Of a stretch of DNA of 64,000 nt, positions 34,461 through 42,406 are shown piece after piece (position 1 is the stretch's first letter; the number at the start of each line of letters is the position of its first letter). Under the pieces are notes generated by a model, which did not search any database, was not told where the DNA came from, and was given only the letters and a program-made list of their open reading frames with translations. The position numbers were made by a program, and so were the translations under genes. Source of the stretch: Dyella thiooxydans (GTDB taxonomy: Bacteria; Pseudomonadota; Gammaproteobacteria; Xanthomonadales; Rhodanobacteraceae); NCBI RefSeq assembly GCF_001641285.1, contig NZ_CP014841.1:124001-188000 (forward strand). The letters run 5' to 3'.

Positions 34461-34847
34461 ATGAGCTATGTGCGATCGAGCAGTAGCCTACCCATGGCGC
34501 TCTCCATGGATGTCTCGGCATTCGCGGGCGTTCTTCTCGCGCTGCTGGTGATGATGCTGGTGATCCAGCCGGATACCCGCGTCGTCCGTCCCGGCATCTC
34601 GGATCTTGGCGAGTGCTCCGGAGGGGACGACGATTACTGCGGCGTCAGCTGGCGCACGGTGATCATTCCGGCCTCCGGAAAGCCGTATCTGGCCGACGAG
34701 CCGGATGTCGCCATGGCCCCCTGAGACACGCTGGCTGGGCGGCTTCGGCCCGGCAAGTCAGGGACCGTCGTCGGCTGGCTGGTCAAGCCGGCCGACGGAG
34801 CGCGGGTCGAGGCGGTGGTCGATGCGATACACCATCTGCGTGCGTAG
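34461..34847 (+). pseudogene. ExbD/TolR-like gene interrupted by an in-frame TGA
   Basis: Translation from 34461 gives an 87-aa product: short cytoplasmic start, one membrane helix (DVSAFAGVLLALLVMMLVIQP) and the start of a periplasmic domain (GVSWRTVIIPASGKPYL). A TGA at 34722-34724 ends it, but the same frame then continues for 40 codons (DTLAGRLRPGKSG, VVGWLVKPADGARVEAVVDA) to TAG at 34845. That tail looks like the C-terminus of ExbD/TolR proteins, which are about 130 aa. So this is probably a nonsense-mutated gene. The helix also lacks the proton-path Asp that ExbD/TolR need (Gly in its place). No exbB is nearby. Confidence 0.6.
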
Positions 34848-34920
34848 CAGTCAGGGCCTGTCGCGCTGACGGGCGAGACGCCCTAGGCGACGGCGGCAGG
34901 ATCTATCTGCCTCACTTGTC

Positions 34921-34942
34921 GGAACGGACCTGCTCCCGTTCC
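34921..34942. terminator. Hairpin between convergent genes
   Basis: A perfect seven-base stem (GGAACGG / CCGTTCC) with an eight-base loop lies between the ExbD-like pseudogene and the convergent minus-strand gene. There is no T-run; termination is only suggested. Confidence 0.35.
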
Positions 34943-34960
34943 GGTCCCGGGCTTGCTGAC

Positions 34961-35389
34961 CTATTCAGGTGCCGATTCCTTCTGGCTCATGCGTTTCGTT
35001 GCGCGCCACGCGTCACGAGCGGTGCGGACAGTCTCCAGCCGCGCGGCCTGTGCTTCACTGAGTGGCGCATGCCGGGCCCTCCTCAGCAGCTTCTCGAACA
35101 GGTATCCCGACCGGAAGAAATACGGGCGGAGCTCGACGAAGCAGATCGCTGCCTCCAGCGTCTCCGGGTCGCCCGCGGCCAGTCGTTCGAAGGCCCCGTC
35201 GAGCCCGCCCGGGAACGCCAGCCGATCGTAGCGGGCATGAAACTCCTCGCAGGCGCGCTGCCATTGCTGGCGCTTTGCCTCACTCTGGCCGCGCTCGCGA
35301 ACGGTCTCGTGGATGCGGCCGTGCAGCCTCGCGATCTCGTCCGCGTTCCTGCGGATCTGCGCTTTCAGTCGGTCGGCGGCATCGGTCAT
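34961..35389 (-). CDS. Conserved hypothetical protein, coupled to a GNAT gene
   Basis: A 142-aa cytoplasmic protein with no assigned function. The first half is helical and charged with a possible coiled coil (LKAQIRRNADEIARLHGRIHE). The second half carries PYFFRSGYLFEKLLRRARHAPLSEAQAARLETV, which I recognise as the conserved core of an uncharacterised bacterial family (F-F-R-S-G-Y then LLRR). The ATG lies in an ATGA overlap with the upstream GNAT stop, so the two are translated together, but no shared function is known. Confidence 0.7.
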   Translation of the reverse strand: MTDAADRLKAQIRRNADEIARLHGRIHETVRERGQSEAKRQQWQRACEEFHARYDRLAFPGGLDGAFERLAAGDPETLEAAICFVELRPYFFRSGYLFEKLLRRARHAPLSEAQAARLETVRTARDAWRATKRMSQKESAPE

Positions 35390-35901
35390 GGCGGCGCCAG
35401 CGGCTTGGTCATGGGGATGCAGGCCAAGGTGACACCGAGTGACGAGCGATAGGTGGATGTAGCTTCGCCTGCGAATCCGAGGCGCCGATAGAACGGCGCC
35501 GCGTTGAGGGTGGCGTCGAGATGGATGGAGGTCAGGCCGGCCGCCTGCGCAAGACACTCGAGGTGGCTCATCAGTGCTCGCCCGACGCCGCGCCCCATCC
35601 AGTCGGGCCGCACGAAGATCGCATCGATCTTCCCGGAGGCGAGGTCGATCATGCCCGTGCCCACCACGCCGCCGTCGATCTCCGCGACGTGGAATGCATC
35701 GGCCACGCGGAGGGCAAACAACTCGGACATCTCGCCCGAGGTCCAGATCGCCAGGTCCTGCTCCGGGTAGTACCCCGCGCACTGGGTAAGGATCGCCTCG
35801 CGTCGGATGGCGAAGGCGGTGGGTGCGTCTGCAAGGGTGGCTGTGCGGATGCGTATGGCTTCCACCGAAGACAATGGGCCGCGCCTACGTCGATCAACCA
35901 T
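35386..35901 (-). CDS. GNAT family N-acetyltransferase
   Basis: A 171-aa acetyltransferase. The fold runs IRTATLADAPTAFAIRREAIL at the start, DAIFVRPDWMGRGVGRALMSHLE for the acetyl-CoA loop (about residues 93-115) and LDATLNAAPFYRRLGFAGE at the end, a typical small-molecule GNAT. The start ATG at 35901 is preceded not by a normal upstream region but by a repeat-like sequence and a truncated copy of this gene's own 5' end, so the first ~12 residues (MVDRRRRGPLSS) may not be original. Its stop overlaps the following gene by four bases. Confidence 0.82.
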   Translation of the reverse strand: MVDRRRRGPLSSVEAIRIRTATLADAPTAFAIRREAILTQCAGYYPEQDLAIWTSGEMSELFALRVADAFHVAEIDGGVVGTGMIDLASGKIDAIFVRPDWMGRGVGRALMSHLECLAQAAGLTSIHLDATLNAAPFYRRLGFAGEATSTYRSSLGVTLACIPMTKPLAPP

Positions 35902-35938
35902 GGATTATAAGTGAACCCGACCCCGTTAATTTCTGCGC

Positions 35939-36037
35939 GTAGTACCCCGTGCACTGGGTAAGGATCGCCTCGCGCCGGATGGCGAAGGCGATGGGTGCGT
36001 CTGCGAGGGTGGCTTTGCGGATGTACGTGGTCCTCAT
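35939..36037 (-). pseudogene. Truncated duplicate of the GNAT gene 5' end
   Basis: Bases 35939-36022 repeat 35767-35850 at an offset of 172 bp with about five differences in ~82 aligned bases. It encodes MRTTYIRKATLADAPIAFA and some 15 further residues, then runs into unrelated sequence. Only the first ~30 codons remain. This is a partial tandem duplication; the junction holds the AGTGAACCCGACCCCGTTAA repeat. The fragment may be the original start of the gene or the remnant of a second copy. Confidence 0.75.
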
Positions 36038-36083
36038 GCGGATCGATTGGCCGGGTTGGGTACGCCTATCACTTGGGGGTGGC

Positions 36084-36111
36084 CCTGTTCGATTCATCGT
36101 AATCGAACAGG
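36084..36111. terminator. Hairpin at the left edge of the low-GC segment
   Basis: A perfect 11-bp stem (CCTGTTCGATT / AATCGAACAGG) with a six-base loop lies between the GNAT fragment and the glycosylase-like gene, 86 bases from the latter's stop. It has no T-run. It may be a terminator, a regulatory dyad or a trace of integration. Confidence 0.4.
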
Positions 36112-36196
36112 ACATGGTGTCTGCTATCGGCCAGGAACGGATGGCCGCCCGGCTGCGTCAATGCATCTGGCCTCTCTCCAAAACAGCAAGGCGTAC

Positions 36197-36820
36197 CTAT
36201 TGATCATCGAAATAGGCCAGCCGATCTGCTACAGACTGTAGATGCTTCAGCACACGGTCGCGGTTGCCAGGATAGCGATTAATAAACATCGGGCTCGGGT
36301 GCGGCATGACCATGAGTTCTATATCCGGGCGCACGTCCTGAATGACATTCCGCGTATACAGTGCCTTTTTGCCCACGAGCACGACTATACGAAGCAGATG
36401 GAGCGTCTTGAGAAGCTCTTTGAGCCACGCATCTGCCTCGTGCACATCATCGCGTTTCGCCGGACGAATTTTGGTGCCTGACCCTATGTACCAAGGCACC
36501 GCATTCCAGATGATGGTGCGGCGGCGATCAATTCCTGCTTCTTGATTAAGTAGGTAAAAGTTCTTGGCCGTTTCGTCGGGGTTGTTGCGGGAGATGAATC
36601 CGCTAGCAACCGCTTTCGGGCCAGGAGCTTCAAGCAGGAACATAACTTGCGCGGACTCGCCACCGTCAAGGGGGTCAAAGTCGGGGACTTTGTAGAAGGG
36701 GCCCTTCGCATCACGTATGAGCTTCACAAAGCCAGCCAAGGCAGCCATGTGAGATTTCGAAAGCATCGCGGAACGTGCGCTCCGCTCTAACTCGTTTGCG
36801 AGTGATTTGGGGGCATCCAT
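36197..36820 (-). CDS. Uracil-DNA glycosylase family protein
   Basis: A 207-aa protein of the uracil-DNA glycosylase fold. Family-like motifs are MFLLEAPGPKA near residue 60 (in place of GEAPG), the WNAVPWYIG block near 106 and MPHPSPMFINRYPG near 175, the last corresponding to the DNA-binding HPSP loop. It could excise a damaged or modified base; specificity cannot be told. The ATG at 36820 was preferred to an upstream TTG. GC content and codon use (AAG, TTT, ATT frequent) differ clearly from the genes around it. Its divergent neighbour is the unknown 451-aa gene. Confidence 0.75.
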   Translation of the reverse strand: MDAPKSLANELERSARSAMLSKSHMAALAGFVKLIRDAKGPFYKVPDFDPLDGGESAQVMFLLEAPGPKAVASGFISRNNPDETAKNFYLLNQEAGIDRRRTIIWNAVPWYIGSGTKIRPAKRDDVHEADAWLKELLKTLHLLRIVVLVGKKALYTRNVIQDVRPDIELMVMPHPSPMFINRYPGNRDRVLKHLQSVADRLAYFDDQ

Positions 36821-37022
36821 CGAGCTGAATTCCAATGTCTAACGTTCGACATGAGCGTCTGCTTGGGGCGCCCCTTCGGGGCATCCTCGGTCGCGGCCAT
36901 GATCGCAAGGGCTGCCTGCGGCCAGGAGCGGTCACTCAGCCGCCACGATTTAGCCGGAGGCGGGAGCAGCGCAGATCGGGCATGATGCATGCCTGCCTTT
37001 GAGGTCACAAGGGACGGTCGCC

Positions 37023-38378
37023 ATGCATGCCAGTGCTACACAGATCTCCGACTGGGTCTTGGCTCGAGCCAGCCACACACAGCGCCATTACTTTAGCTAC
37101 TTGGCTGTCCAAGTTGCGAACTATACGGTGCTCATCAAGGGCGTACTCCACATCAACGACACCGGCACCTTCTCCGCTCCGAACGAATACGTATGTGCTG
37201 ACATCGTCGCGGGCTATGTCGAGATCCATCATTCGGAATTGCAATCATTTTGTGACTCCATCTCCAACGGATACATCATTATTCACCACCGCCGACTCGT
37301 CATGTCGGCCTCAGGGCTTGATCGAAGGCCCACTGTATTGACACCACCAAGCTCCCCGGGGCAATACGAGCAAACGCGCCTAGACACATGGAAGCTGATT
37401 GGTGAACTTCATGAGCTAAATTTGGATGCGGCGTATGACTGGGCACTGAAAGCGGGGGATCCACCTTACGACACACTGCTTGAATTGGTGCAGACCTATC
37501 GACTTGGGCCAATCCACGACGAATGCACGGTCGACTTGGTTGCATGGCAGGTAGTCCTTATTGATAACCTTTCGACTAACGACGGCCAAGTCGCCCTCAT
37601 CAAAGTAAGAACGTTCGATAGTATCGATACAAACCAAATCAGCGTCGGCTACCGAACGGTCACAAAGGGAATCGCTCGCGATAGAGGAACCGTTCTCGGG
37701 AAAGACATCCCATGGCGTAAAGACGACAACTTCTTACTCGGTGACTTGGCTATTGCCGTCGAGCGCGGGGAGTGGGTTCAGTGCTACGCAAGATACGGCG
37801 GCCGCGCACAGCACCAATACTGGGTTCTTGATCCGAACACATCACAGAATCCTCGCAGAGCCGTATGGGAAATCAGTGACCCCAAGATTGAGCGCCTAAC
37901 GAAGTGGATGCACGCCAAGGGAGATAAAAAGAGGCAGAGCGATTTTGAGCGAGCGATAGCTGTCACCGGATGGATGCTAGGTTTCGGCCCTCAGTACTTC
38001 GACCGCGAGAGTGGCTATAACACCAATGAGCCAGATGCGGTCTTCGCCTGTGACAGGGGAATCATGGTCGTTGAATGCACTCTTGAGCCGTTCGGTCCTG
38101 AAAAGGTTGCCAAGCTTGTTAAACGTACGCATTCCATAAGAATGGCGCTTGACATCAGTGGTCATTCGGCGATGCGCATTCTGCCTGTACTAGCCGTCGC
38201 GATGGAAGTTCCACCGAGCGCGGCACTAAGGAATGCTCACGAGAGCGGTGTGCTGGTCATTGCAGGACAAACAAAGTTAGACGAATTGCTCGGGAGAACG
38301 ATGCGTTTCCCAGACGCGAATGCAGTGTTCGACCAGGCTTTCGCGGCCATGGCGGCCAAAAAAACTGGTGAAGAGTAA
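37023..38378 (+). CDS. Unknown 451-aa protein with a possible PD-(D/E)XK-like C-terminus
   Basis: I do not recognise this protein as a whole. The N-terminal ~300 residues show no motif I can name. Residues about 312-400 read SDFERAIAVTGWMLGFGPQY, EPDAVFACDRGIMVVECTLE and EKVAKLVKRTHSIRMAL, an order (Glu, Asp, Glu-x-Thr, Lys) seen in restriction-endonuclease-like folds, though the usual ExK is ECT here. No signal peptide or membrane helix is visible. Start chosen at ATG 37023 behind AAGGGACGG; a TTG at 36999 is possible. Low GC marks it as foreign. It could be a nuclease-type defence protein, but that is a guess. Confidence 0.7.
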   Translation: MHASATQISDWVLARASHTQRHYFSYLAVQVANYTVLIKGVLHINDTGTFSAPNEYVCADIVAGYVEIHHSELQSFCDSISNGYIIIHHRRLVMSASGLDRRPTVLTPPSSPGQYEQTRLDTWKLIGELHELNLDAAYDWALKAGDPPYDTLLELVQTYRLGPIHDECTVDLVAWQVVLIDNLSTNDGQVALIKVRTFDSIDTNQISVGYRTVTKGIARDRGTVLGKDIPWRKDDNFLLGDLAIAVERGEWVQCYARYGGRAQHQYWVLDPNTSQNPRRAVWEISDPKIERLTKWMHAKGDKKRQSDFERAIAVTGWMLGFGPQYFDRESGYNTNEPDAVFACDRGIMVVECTLEPFGPEKVAKLVKRTHSIRMALDISGHSAMRILPVLAVAMEVPPSAALRNAHESGVLVIAGQTKLDELLGRTMRFPDANAVFDQAFAAMAAKKTGEE

Positions 38379-38428
38379 GGGTCGATTTTTCGGTCAAGAA
38401 CTTATCAAGACTGCCAGGCGCTGGAGTT

Positions 38429-38452
38429 AAGCAGCGGCGTAGCCGTCTGCTT
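38429..38452. repeat. Imperfect hairpin resembling an attC arm
   Basis: AAGCAGCGGC and GCCGTCTGCTT pair with one unpaired T and a GTA loop, 50 bases after the stop of the 451-aa gene. TTAAGC...GCTTGGA around it resembles the inner arms of integron attC sites, but the outer core (RYYYAAC/GTTRRRY) is not intact and no integrase is seen. Confidence 0.35.
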
Positions 38453-38489
38453 GGATGGCTGGTTTGGGTCGGAAGCGGATGTGAGAACC

Positions 38490-38975
38490 TCATCGCCCTT
38501 TCGGCTTCCAAAGCAACCGTGGCGCATAAGGAACCCGTCCTGTTCCATCATTGATGGTGATGACCTTGTGTCCAAAGCACTCCAAGAAGGCCACCATGCA
38601 GCCGGTCCCGCCAAATGGGTAACTTAGCGGGTTGAATAGCAAATGATGGCTTTGTCCGCGATCCTCGATAGTCATCAGGTCGTACTCGCCATCGGCAATG
38701 GAGTCGAGCATAGATCCGAGATCCCACTGCGGCCCTGGAAGCAGATGGCGCTGACCCGGCGGTGTTCCGAGCCACATCGCCGACCACTCGGCTCGTTCAT
38801 CTTCCGACGGACTCCAAAAGAACGACCTTTCTCCATCAGTCAGCTGTGCGGAGAACACCGAGTCGTCCAAAGCCACCCCCTCTTCCTTCGAGGCTCGAAT
38901 TTGTTCGAACAACGCCGTCGTACGGGCCAGCGTGGCCATGTCGATTGGCACGAACTCGACCGAACAGCAGTCCAT
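38490..38975 (-). CDS. Hypothetical protein in low-GC segment
   Basis: A 161-aa protein I do not recognise. It is acidic and soluble with no signal peptide. Visible stretches are SVEFVPIDMATLARTTALFEQIRA, a Trp-rich middle (ERSFFWSPSEDERAEWSAMW) and a C-terminus GCMVAFLECFGHKVITINDG. The pattern of an SD of GGGGGAG close to the ATG at 38975 favours that start over a GTG at 38990. Base composition is between that of the low-GC neighbours and the host. Confidence 0.6.
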   Translation of the reverse strand: MDCCSVEFVPIDMATLARTTALFEQIRASKEEGVALDDSVFSAQLTDGERSFFWSPSEDERAEWSAMWLGTPPGQRHLLPGPQWDLGSMLDSIADGEYDLMTIEDRGQSHHLLFNPLSYPFGGTGCMVAFLECFGHKVITINDGTGRVPYAPRLLWKPKGR

Positions 38976-39043
38976 TCTCTCCCCCAGCACGTCCGATATG
39001 AGAAGCGGTCACTCACTTCGCCTTTATCCGAGGCCCGGAAATG

Positions 39044-39322
39044 CTAGTCCTCGTCCATAGGGAATACATGCAACCCCGTGTCCTTCATCTTCATCGACAC
39101 AAGAAGCTCTTCGACGACCCTGACTTCAATGGTCGGCGTTGGAGCGCTTCCTTCTTGCCCTACCAGCTCTGGGCGCAGCCATAACTCTTGGATCGCAATC
39201 CGCTTCGCCTCATCGATATCTGGCGCTTCCACTCGCTTGGTTATGAAGAAGCCGGAGAGTGAATTCCCGCCCTCACTCAAACGGAAATTGGCCCCTTCGA
39301 GGAATACGGCGTAGTTGCCCAT
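39044..39322 (-). CDS. Small hypothetical protein
   Basis: A 92-aa soluble protein starting MGNYAVFLEGANFRLSEGG and containing LSGFFITKRVEAPDIDEAKRIAIQELWLRPEL. Small proteins with this layout (an Asn-Phe strand, GFF-T-RVEA strand, then an Ala-rich helix) are, from memory, frequent among unknown genes in islands and gene cassettes; no function is known. The in-frame upstream extension is not used because the family-like sequence begins at this Met. Confidence 0.6.
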   Translation of the reverse strand: MGNYAVFLEGANFRLSEGGNSLSGFFITKRVEAPDIDEAKRIAIQELWLRPELVGQEGSAPTPTIEVRVVEELLVSMKMKDTGLHVFPMDED

Positions 39323-39413
39323 TGATTCTCCAAATTCAGGCCTAGTGTCCACTTTGGGGCGATAACGCACCGGACTCACGATGCTTCTGCTGTAAGCAAT
39401 CCTCGCGGCTCAC

Positions 39414-41456
39414 TCAACCTCGATCCTTGCATTTGGCCGCTGTCCTGGCCGGCGCCGGAATCGCCAGGTACACCGTGCTCCACAACTGCGCCGCGTTGGA
39501 CTCGTCCGCGTCCTTGCCGCTCGCTCCGAAGGCGGCGACCTGGTAGCGGCCTTCGGCGTAGTGCCAGGACCAGAGTTCCGAGTTGCTCATGTCGCGTGTG
39601 GCGTCGATGGCGTGCCACAGGCAGGCCTGCGCGCTTTCGAGGTGCCTGCGGGTGTTGGCCGGCAGGTCGGTGCGGGTGAGCTGGCGGGCGAGGCCGGCGG
39701 CGGTGAGGGCCTGCTGCCAGGACCACACCACGGTGCCGTGGTAGGCGCCGGGGGTGAAGCGCGCCTGTTCGGCCGTCGTTGCGAAGGCGGGGTTGGCGAC
39801 CAGCATGCCGACCGGGGTCATCAGGCCGGCGGGGAACGGGCGGCGCAGCAGTTCGGCTTCGGCGTCGAGCTGCGCGGGACTCGGGTGGCCGAACAGCAGG
39901 GCGAAGCCGCCGTCGCTGTTCTGCACTCGGATCGGCTGGCCGTCGGCATCCAGCGACAGCGCCTGGAACTGCACGGGCCGGTCGCCGACGGCTCTCAGCG
40001 CGGGCGCGTTCGGTACGCCCATGGCCTTGGCGTAGGCGGCGATGTCCTGCTTCGCGGTGGCCGTGTCGACGTGGACGGTGAACAGCGCGGGGGCCTTCTC
40101 GCGCCAGACCTTGGCGGCATGGGCGAGGCCGGCGAGCATCGCTTGGTCTTGCTTGCTGGCGTACGGCGTGAGCAGACCGCTGCGGTACAGCGCGCTGGCG
40201 GCGTCGAGCGCGGCGGGGATCAGGATCGCGTTGACGTCGTAGGCGTAGCGGCCGCCGCCGAGGCCGTCGTTGCTGTCGCGCCAGTCGCCCACCGGTACGC
40301 CGGGCTTGAGCGAGACCAGGTTCGCCGCGACCGGATCGGCCGCGAAGGCCTGGGTGTGCGCCGCGATGTAGCGCAGGTTGCGCATCAGCGCATCGCCGGC
40401 GTGTGCGTCGCCCAGCTTGCCGGCGAGGAACGCCTTGGCGCGGGCCTGGCCGCGCGCGTCGTCGAGCAGCCAAGCCTGCGTCACCGGGGCGAGCAGGTAG
40501 TCGCTGTCGACCATCTTGTAGTCGTACACCGGGGCGTCGGAGCGCGAGCCGTCGGTCTTCATGTGATCGAGGATGGCGAACTCGCCGATGTCCTCCTCGT
40601 GCGCCACCTGGCCGTCGGGCGACAGGCGCTCCAGCACCGAGCGCAGGCCGGTCTCCACCGCCGCCGGTTGCAGCGCGGGCATCAGCAGGCGCACCGACAT
40701 CAGCGTGTCGCGGCCGAAGTAGGTGTCGAAGCGCCAGGAACCGGCGAGGTACTTCTCGCGGTAGCTGAGGAAGGCCAGTGCCTCCCGCGCGGCCCGGTCG
40801 TCCTGCGCATGCGCGTTGAGCAGTGCATGGCCGGACACCGGCGTGAGCGGCTTCTCGCCGGAGAGCGCGGTGATGGTCAGCGTGATGTCGCCGTCGGGGC
40901 CGGCGACGAAGCGGCCGTCATGCAGCGTGCCGTGCACGGCAGTGAGCGAGAGCGCATAGCCGGGGGCACCGTCAAGGCGGTCGCGCGACCAGGCGAGGGT
41001 GTTGCCGTTGGCGCGCGCGTCGGTGAGTACGGGCTTCGGCGCGGTGCCCAGGCCCTGGTAGTCGCGCAGCACGCGGATGCTGGAGAGCACGGCCTGCTTC
41101 GGCGCCAGCGCGGCGGTGTGGAGGGTGGCGGTGAAGCGCACGCCGTGCAGCGGGCGTCCCTTCGCGTCGGCCTGGGTCAGTGGCGTGGCCGGGCCATCGA
41201 AGCGCCATGTGGCGGGCGCAGACACCGCATCGAACCACAGCCCCACGCCGCTGTTGCCGGCCGGGAAGGCGACGATCAGCCGTGGGTCCGTGCCCGAGCG
41301 CAGCACGATGTGCGCGGCGACGTCGCCCTGGCGCACGAAGCGGTTGAGGTTGAGGCCTTCGCTGCGGTCGAAGGTTTCCGCGCCCGTCGCCAGCGTCGCC
41401 TGCGCCACGCCCAGCACCAGTGCGCCGATCACGCCCACCCATTGCCTTGCCTGCAT
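39414..41456 (-). CDS. Exported glycosidase-like protein with (alpha/alpha)6 barrel features
   Basis: A 680-aa protein with a signal peptide (MQARQWVGVIGALVLGVAQATLA). The N-terminal ~220 residues look beta-rich, like the sandwich domain before many glycoside hydrolases. From about residue 240 the sequence reads YREKYLAGSWRFDTYFGRDTLMSVRLLMPAL, then VAHEEDIGEFAI and YKMVDSDYLLAPVTQAWL, resembling debranching enzyme/GH15-type six-hairpin glycosidases, in which GRDT and acidic residues line the active site. A second acidic region (NDGLGGGRYAYDVN; SNSELWSWHYAEGRYQ) follows. Substrate and even catalytic activity are unproven. Confidence 0.65.
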   Translation of the reverse strand: MQARQWVGVIGALVLGVAQATLATGAETFDRSEGLNLNRFVRQGDVAAHIVLRSGTDPRLIVAFPAGNSGVGLWFDAVSAPATWRFDGPATPLTQADAKGRPLHGVRFTATLHTAALAPKQAVLSSIRVLRDYQGLGTAPKPVLTDARANGNTLAWSRDRLDGAPGYALSLTAVHGTLHDGRFVAGPDGDITLTITALSGEKPLTPVSGHALLNAHAQDDRAAREALAFLSYREKYLAGSWRFDTYFGRDTLMSVRLLMPALQPAAVETGLRSVLERLSPDGQVAHEEDIGEFAILDHMKTDGSRSDAPVYDYKMVDSDYLLAPVTQAWLLDDARGQARAKAFLAGKLGDAHAGDALMRNLRYIAAHTQAFAADPVAANLVSLKPGVPVGDWRDSNDGLGGGRYAYDVNAILIPAALDAASALYRSGLLTPYASKQDQAMLAGLAHAAKVWREKAPALFTVHVDTATAKQDIAAYAKAMGVPNAPALRAVGDRPVQFQALSLDADGQPIRVQNSDGGFALLFGHPSPAQLDAEAELLRRPFPAGLMTPVGMLVANPAFATTAEQARFTPGAYHGTVVWSWQQALTAAGLARQLTRTDLPANTRRHLESAQACLWHAIDATRDMSNSELWSWHYAEGRYQVAAFGASGKDADESNAAQLWSTVYLAIPAPARTAAKCKDRG

Positions 41457-41575
41457 CGGATCGTCCCGTCGTGTTCGCCGGTCGGTGCCCGGCCGAGCGG
41501 CCATGCTAGCGCGCTGGCGGACGCAAGAACGTCGTACTGCCGCCCACGGGTGGGGCGGGTGTCTTCCCGTGCGGG

Positions 41576-42406
41576 TCAGAGCGCCGGCGGGCGGCGGGCC
41601 AGCGTGCAGTCGACGTCCTGCAGTTCTTCGGTGTTGGCGCGGTCGTCCGGACCGATCCGGTCGCTGAGCAGGATGAAGCCGGGTCGGGCCGGGCCGCGCG
41701 AGGCGCCGACCACGGCGAGCCCGTGCATGGCCATGCGGTCACCCGCGGGCAGTGCGCGGGCGAGGTCGGCGAAAGGATTGATGTGCAGATCGACACCATC
41801 CACCCAGCGCGCCATGTAGCGATGGCCGTGGGGCGGCAGGCCGACGGGCAGCCAGCGCCAGTGGTAGGAGATGTGCCGCAGCTGGCGGGCGAGCGCATCG
41901 CGCACGTCGCGGCGCATGCAGTCGACGTGGATGTGCAGCTGGTTCTGCGAACGCCCCTCCGGCGAGTTCACCACCAGGCCGAGCGACTCGCGCGGCTGCG
42001 TCGAGCCGAGCGCGGCCTCCACGTAAAGCCGTGCGCGCCAGGCTGCGGCGAGGTAGTTGGGCGCGTCGGGCCGGATCAGTTCCGGGCTCTCGATGCCCTG
42101 CGTGCGGGCCAGCGGCAGCACCAGGTACTGGTAGGCGCCGTGGCGGTCCTTCAGCACGGCGTAGCCGCCCGGCCCCTGGTGCACGGCGGCGCAGGGCGAG
42201 GGCGGATAGACGCCGCTGGCTGCCGCGGGGGCGCAGTGGTCGTGGACGATCTTCCAGAGAGCGTCCGGATCCTCGTGATGCGTGGCCTTCCAATCGGCCT
42301 GCGGCACCATTGCCGCTCCAGCCTGAGATTGCGCCTGCGCTGTCGCGCTCAGGCCGAAGGCCAGGACGAGGGCGGCGAACACGGTGCGGGAGGCGAGGGA
42401 GGTCAC
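41576..42406 (-). CDS. cdh: CDP-diacylglycerol pyrophosphatase
   Basis: A 276-aa Cdh family enzyme that would split CDP-diacylglycerol into CMP and phosphatidic acid. An N-terminal hydrophobic segment (TVFAALVLAFGLSATAQA) acts as signal or anchor. The family core is DALWKIVHDHCAP near 48-60, YQYLVLPLARTQGIESPELI near 92-111, then LGLVVNSPEGRSQNQLHIHVDC at about 142-163, where the HIT-like His-x-His is catalytic. The start is GTG at 42406, overlapping the M23 peptidase stop (GTGA), so both are translated together. E. coli Cdh has 251 residues. Confidence 0.9.
   Translation of the reverse strand: MTSLASRTVFAALVLAFGLSATAQAQSQAGAAMVPQADWKATHHEDPDALWKIVHDHCAPAAASGVYPPSPCAAVHQGPGGYAVLKDRHGAYQYLVLPLARTQGIESPELIRPDAPNYLAAAWRARLYVEAALGSTQPRESLGLVVNSPEGRSQNQLHIHVDCMRRDVRDALARQLRHISYHWRWLPVGLPPHGHRYMARWVDGVDLHINPFADLARALPAGDRMAMHGLAVVGASRGPARPGFILLSDRIGPDDRANTEELQDVDCTLARRPPAL

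Noticed and set aside
34722-34724. TGA in the ExbD-like gene as selenocysteine
   Set aside because: No SECIS-like hairpin is evident and ExbD/TolR proteins do not use selenocysteine.
36084-36111. LexA box (CTGT...ACAG)
   Set aside because: The spacing between CTGT and ACAG is 18 bases, not the 8 required.
36097-36820. Integrated phage or plasmid at the low-GC segment
   Set aside because: No integrase, terminase, replication or mobility gene and no clear attachment repeat.
38429-38452. Confirmed integron cassette array
   Set aside because: Only one arm-like hairpin; no full core sites or IntI, so kept as a weak finding only.
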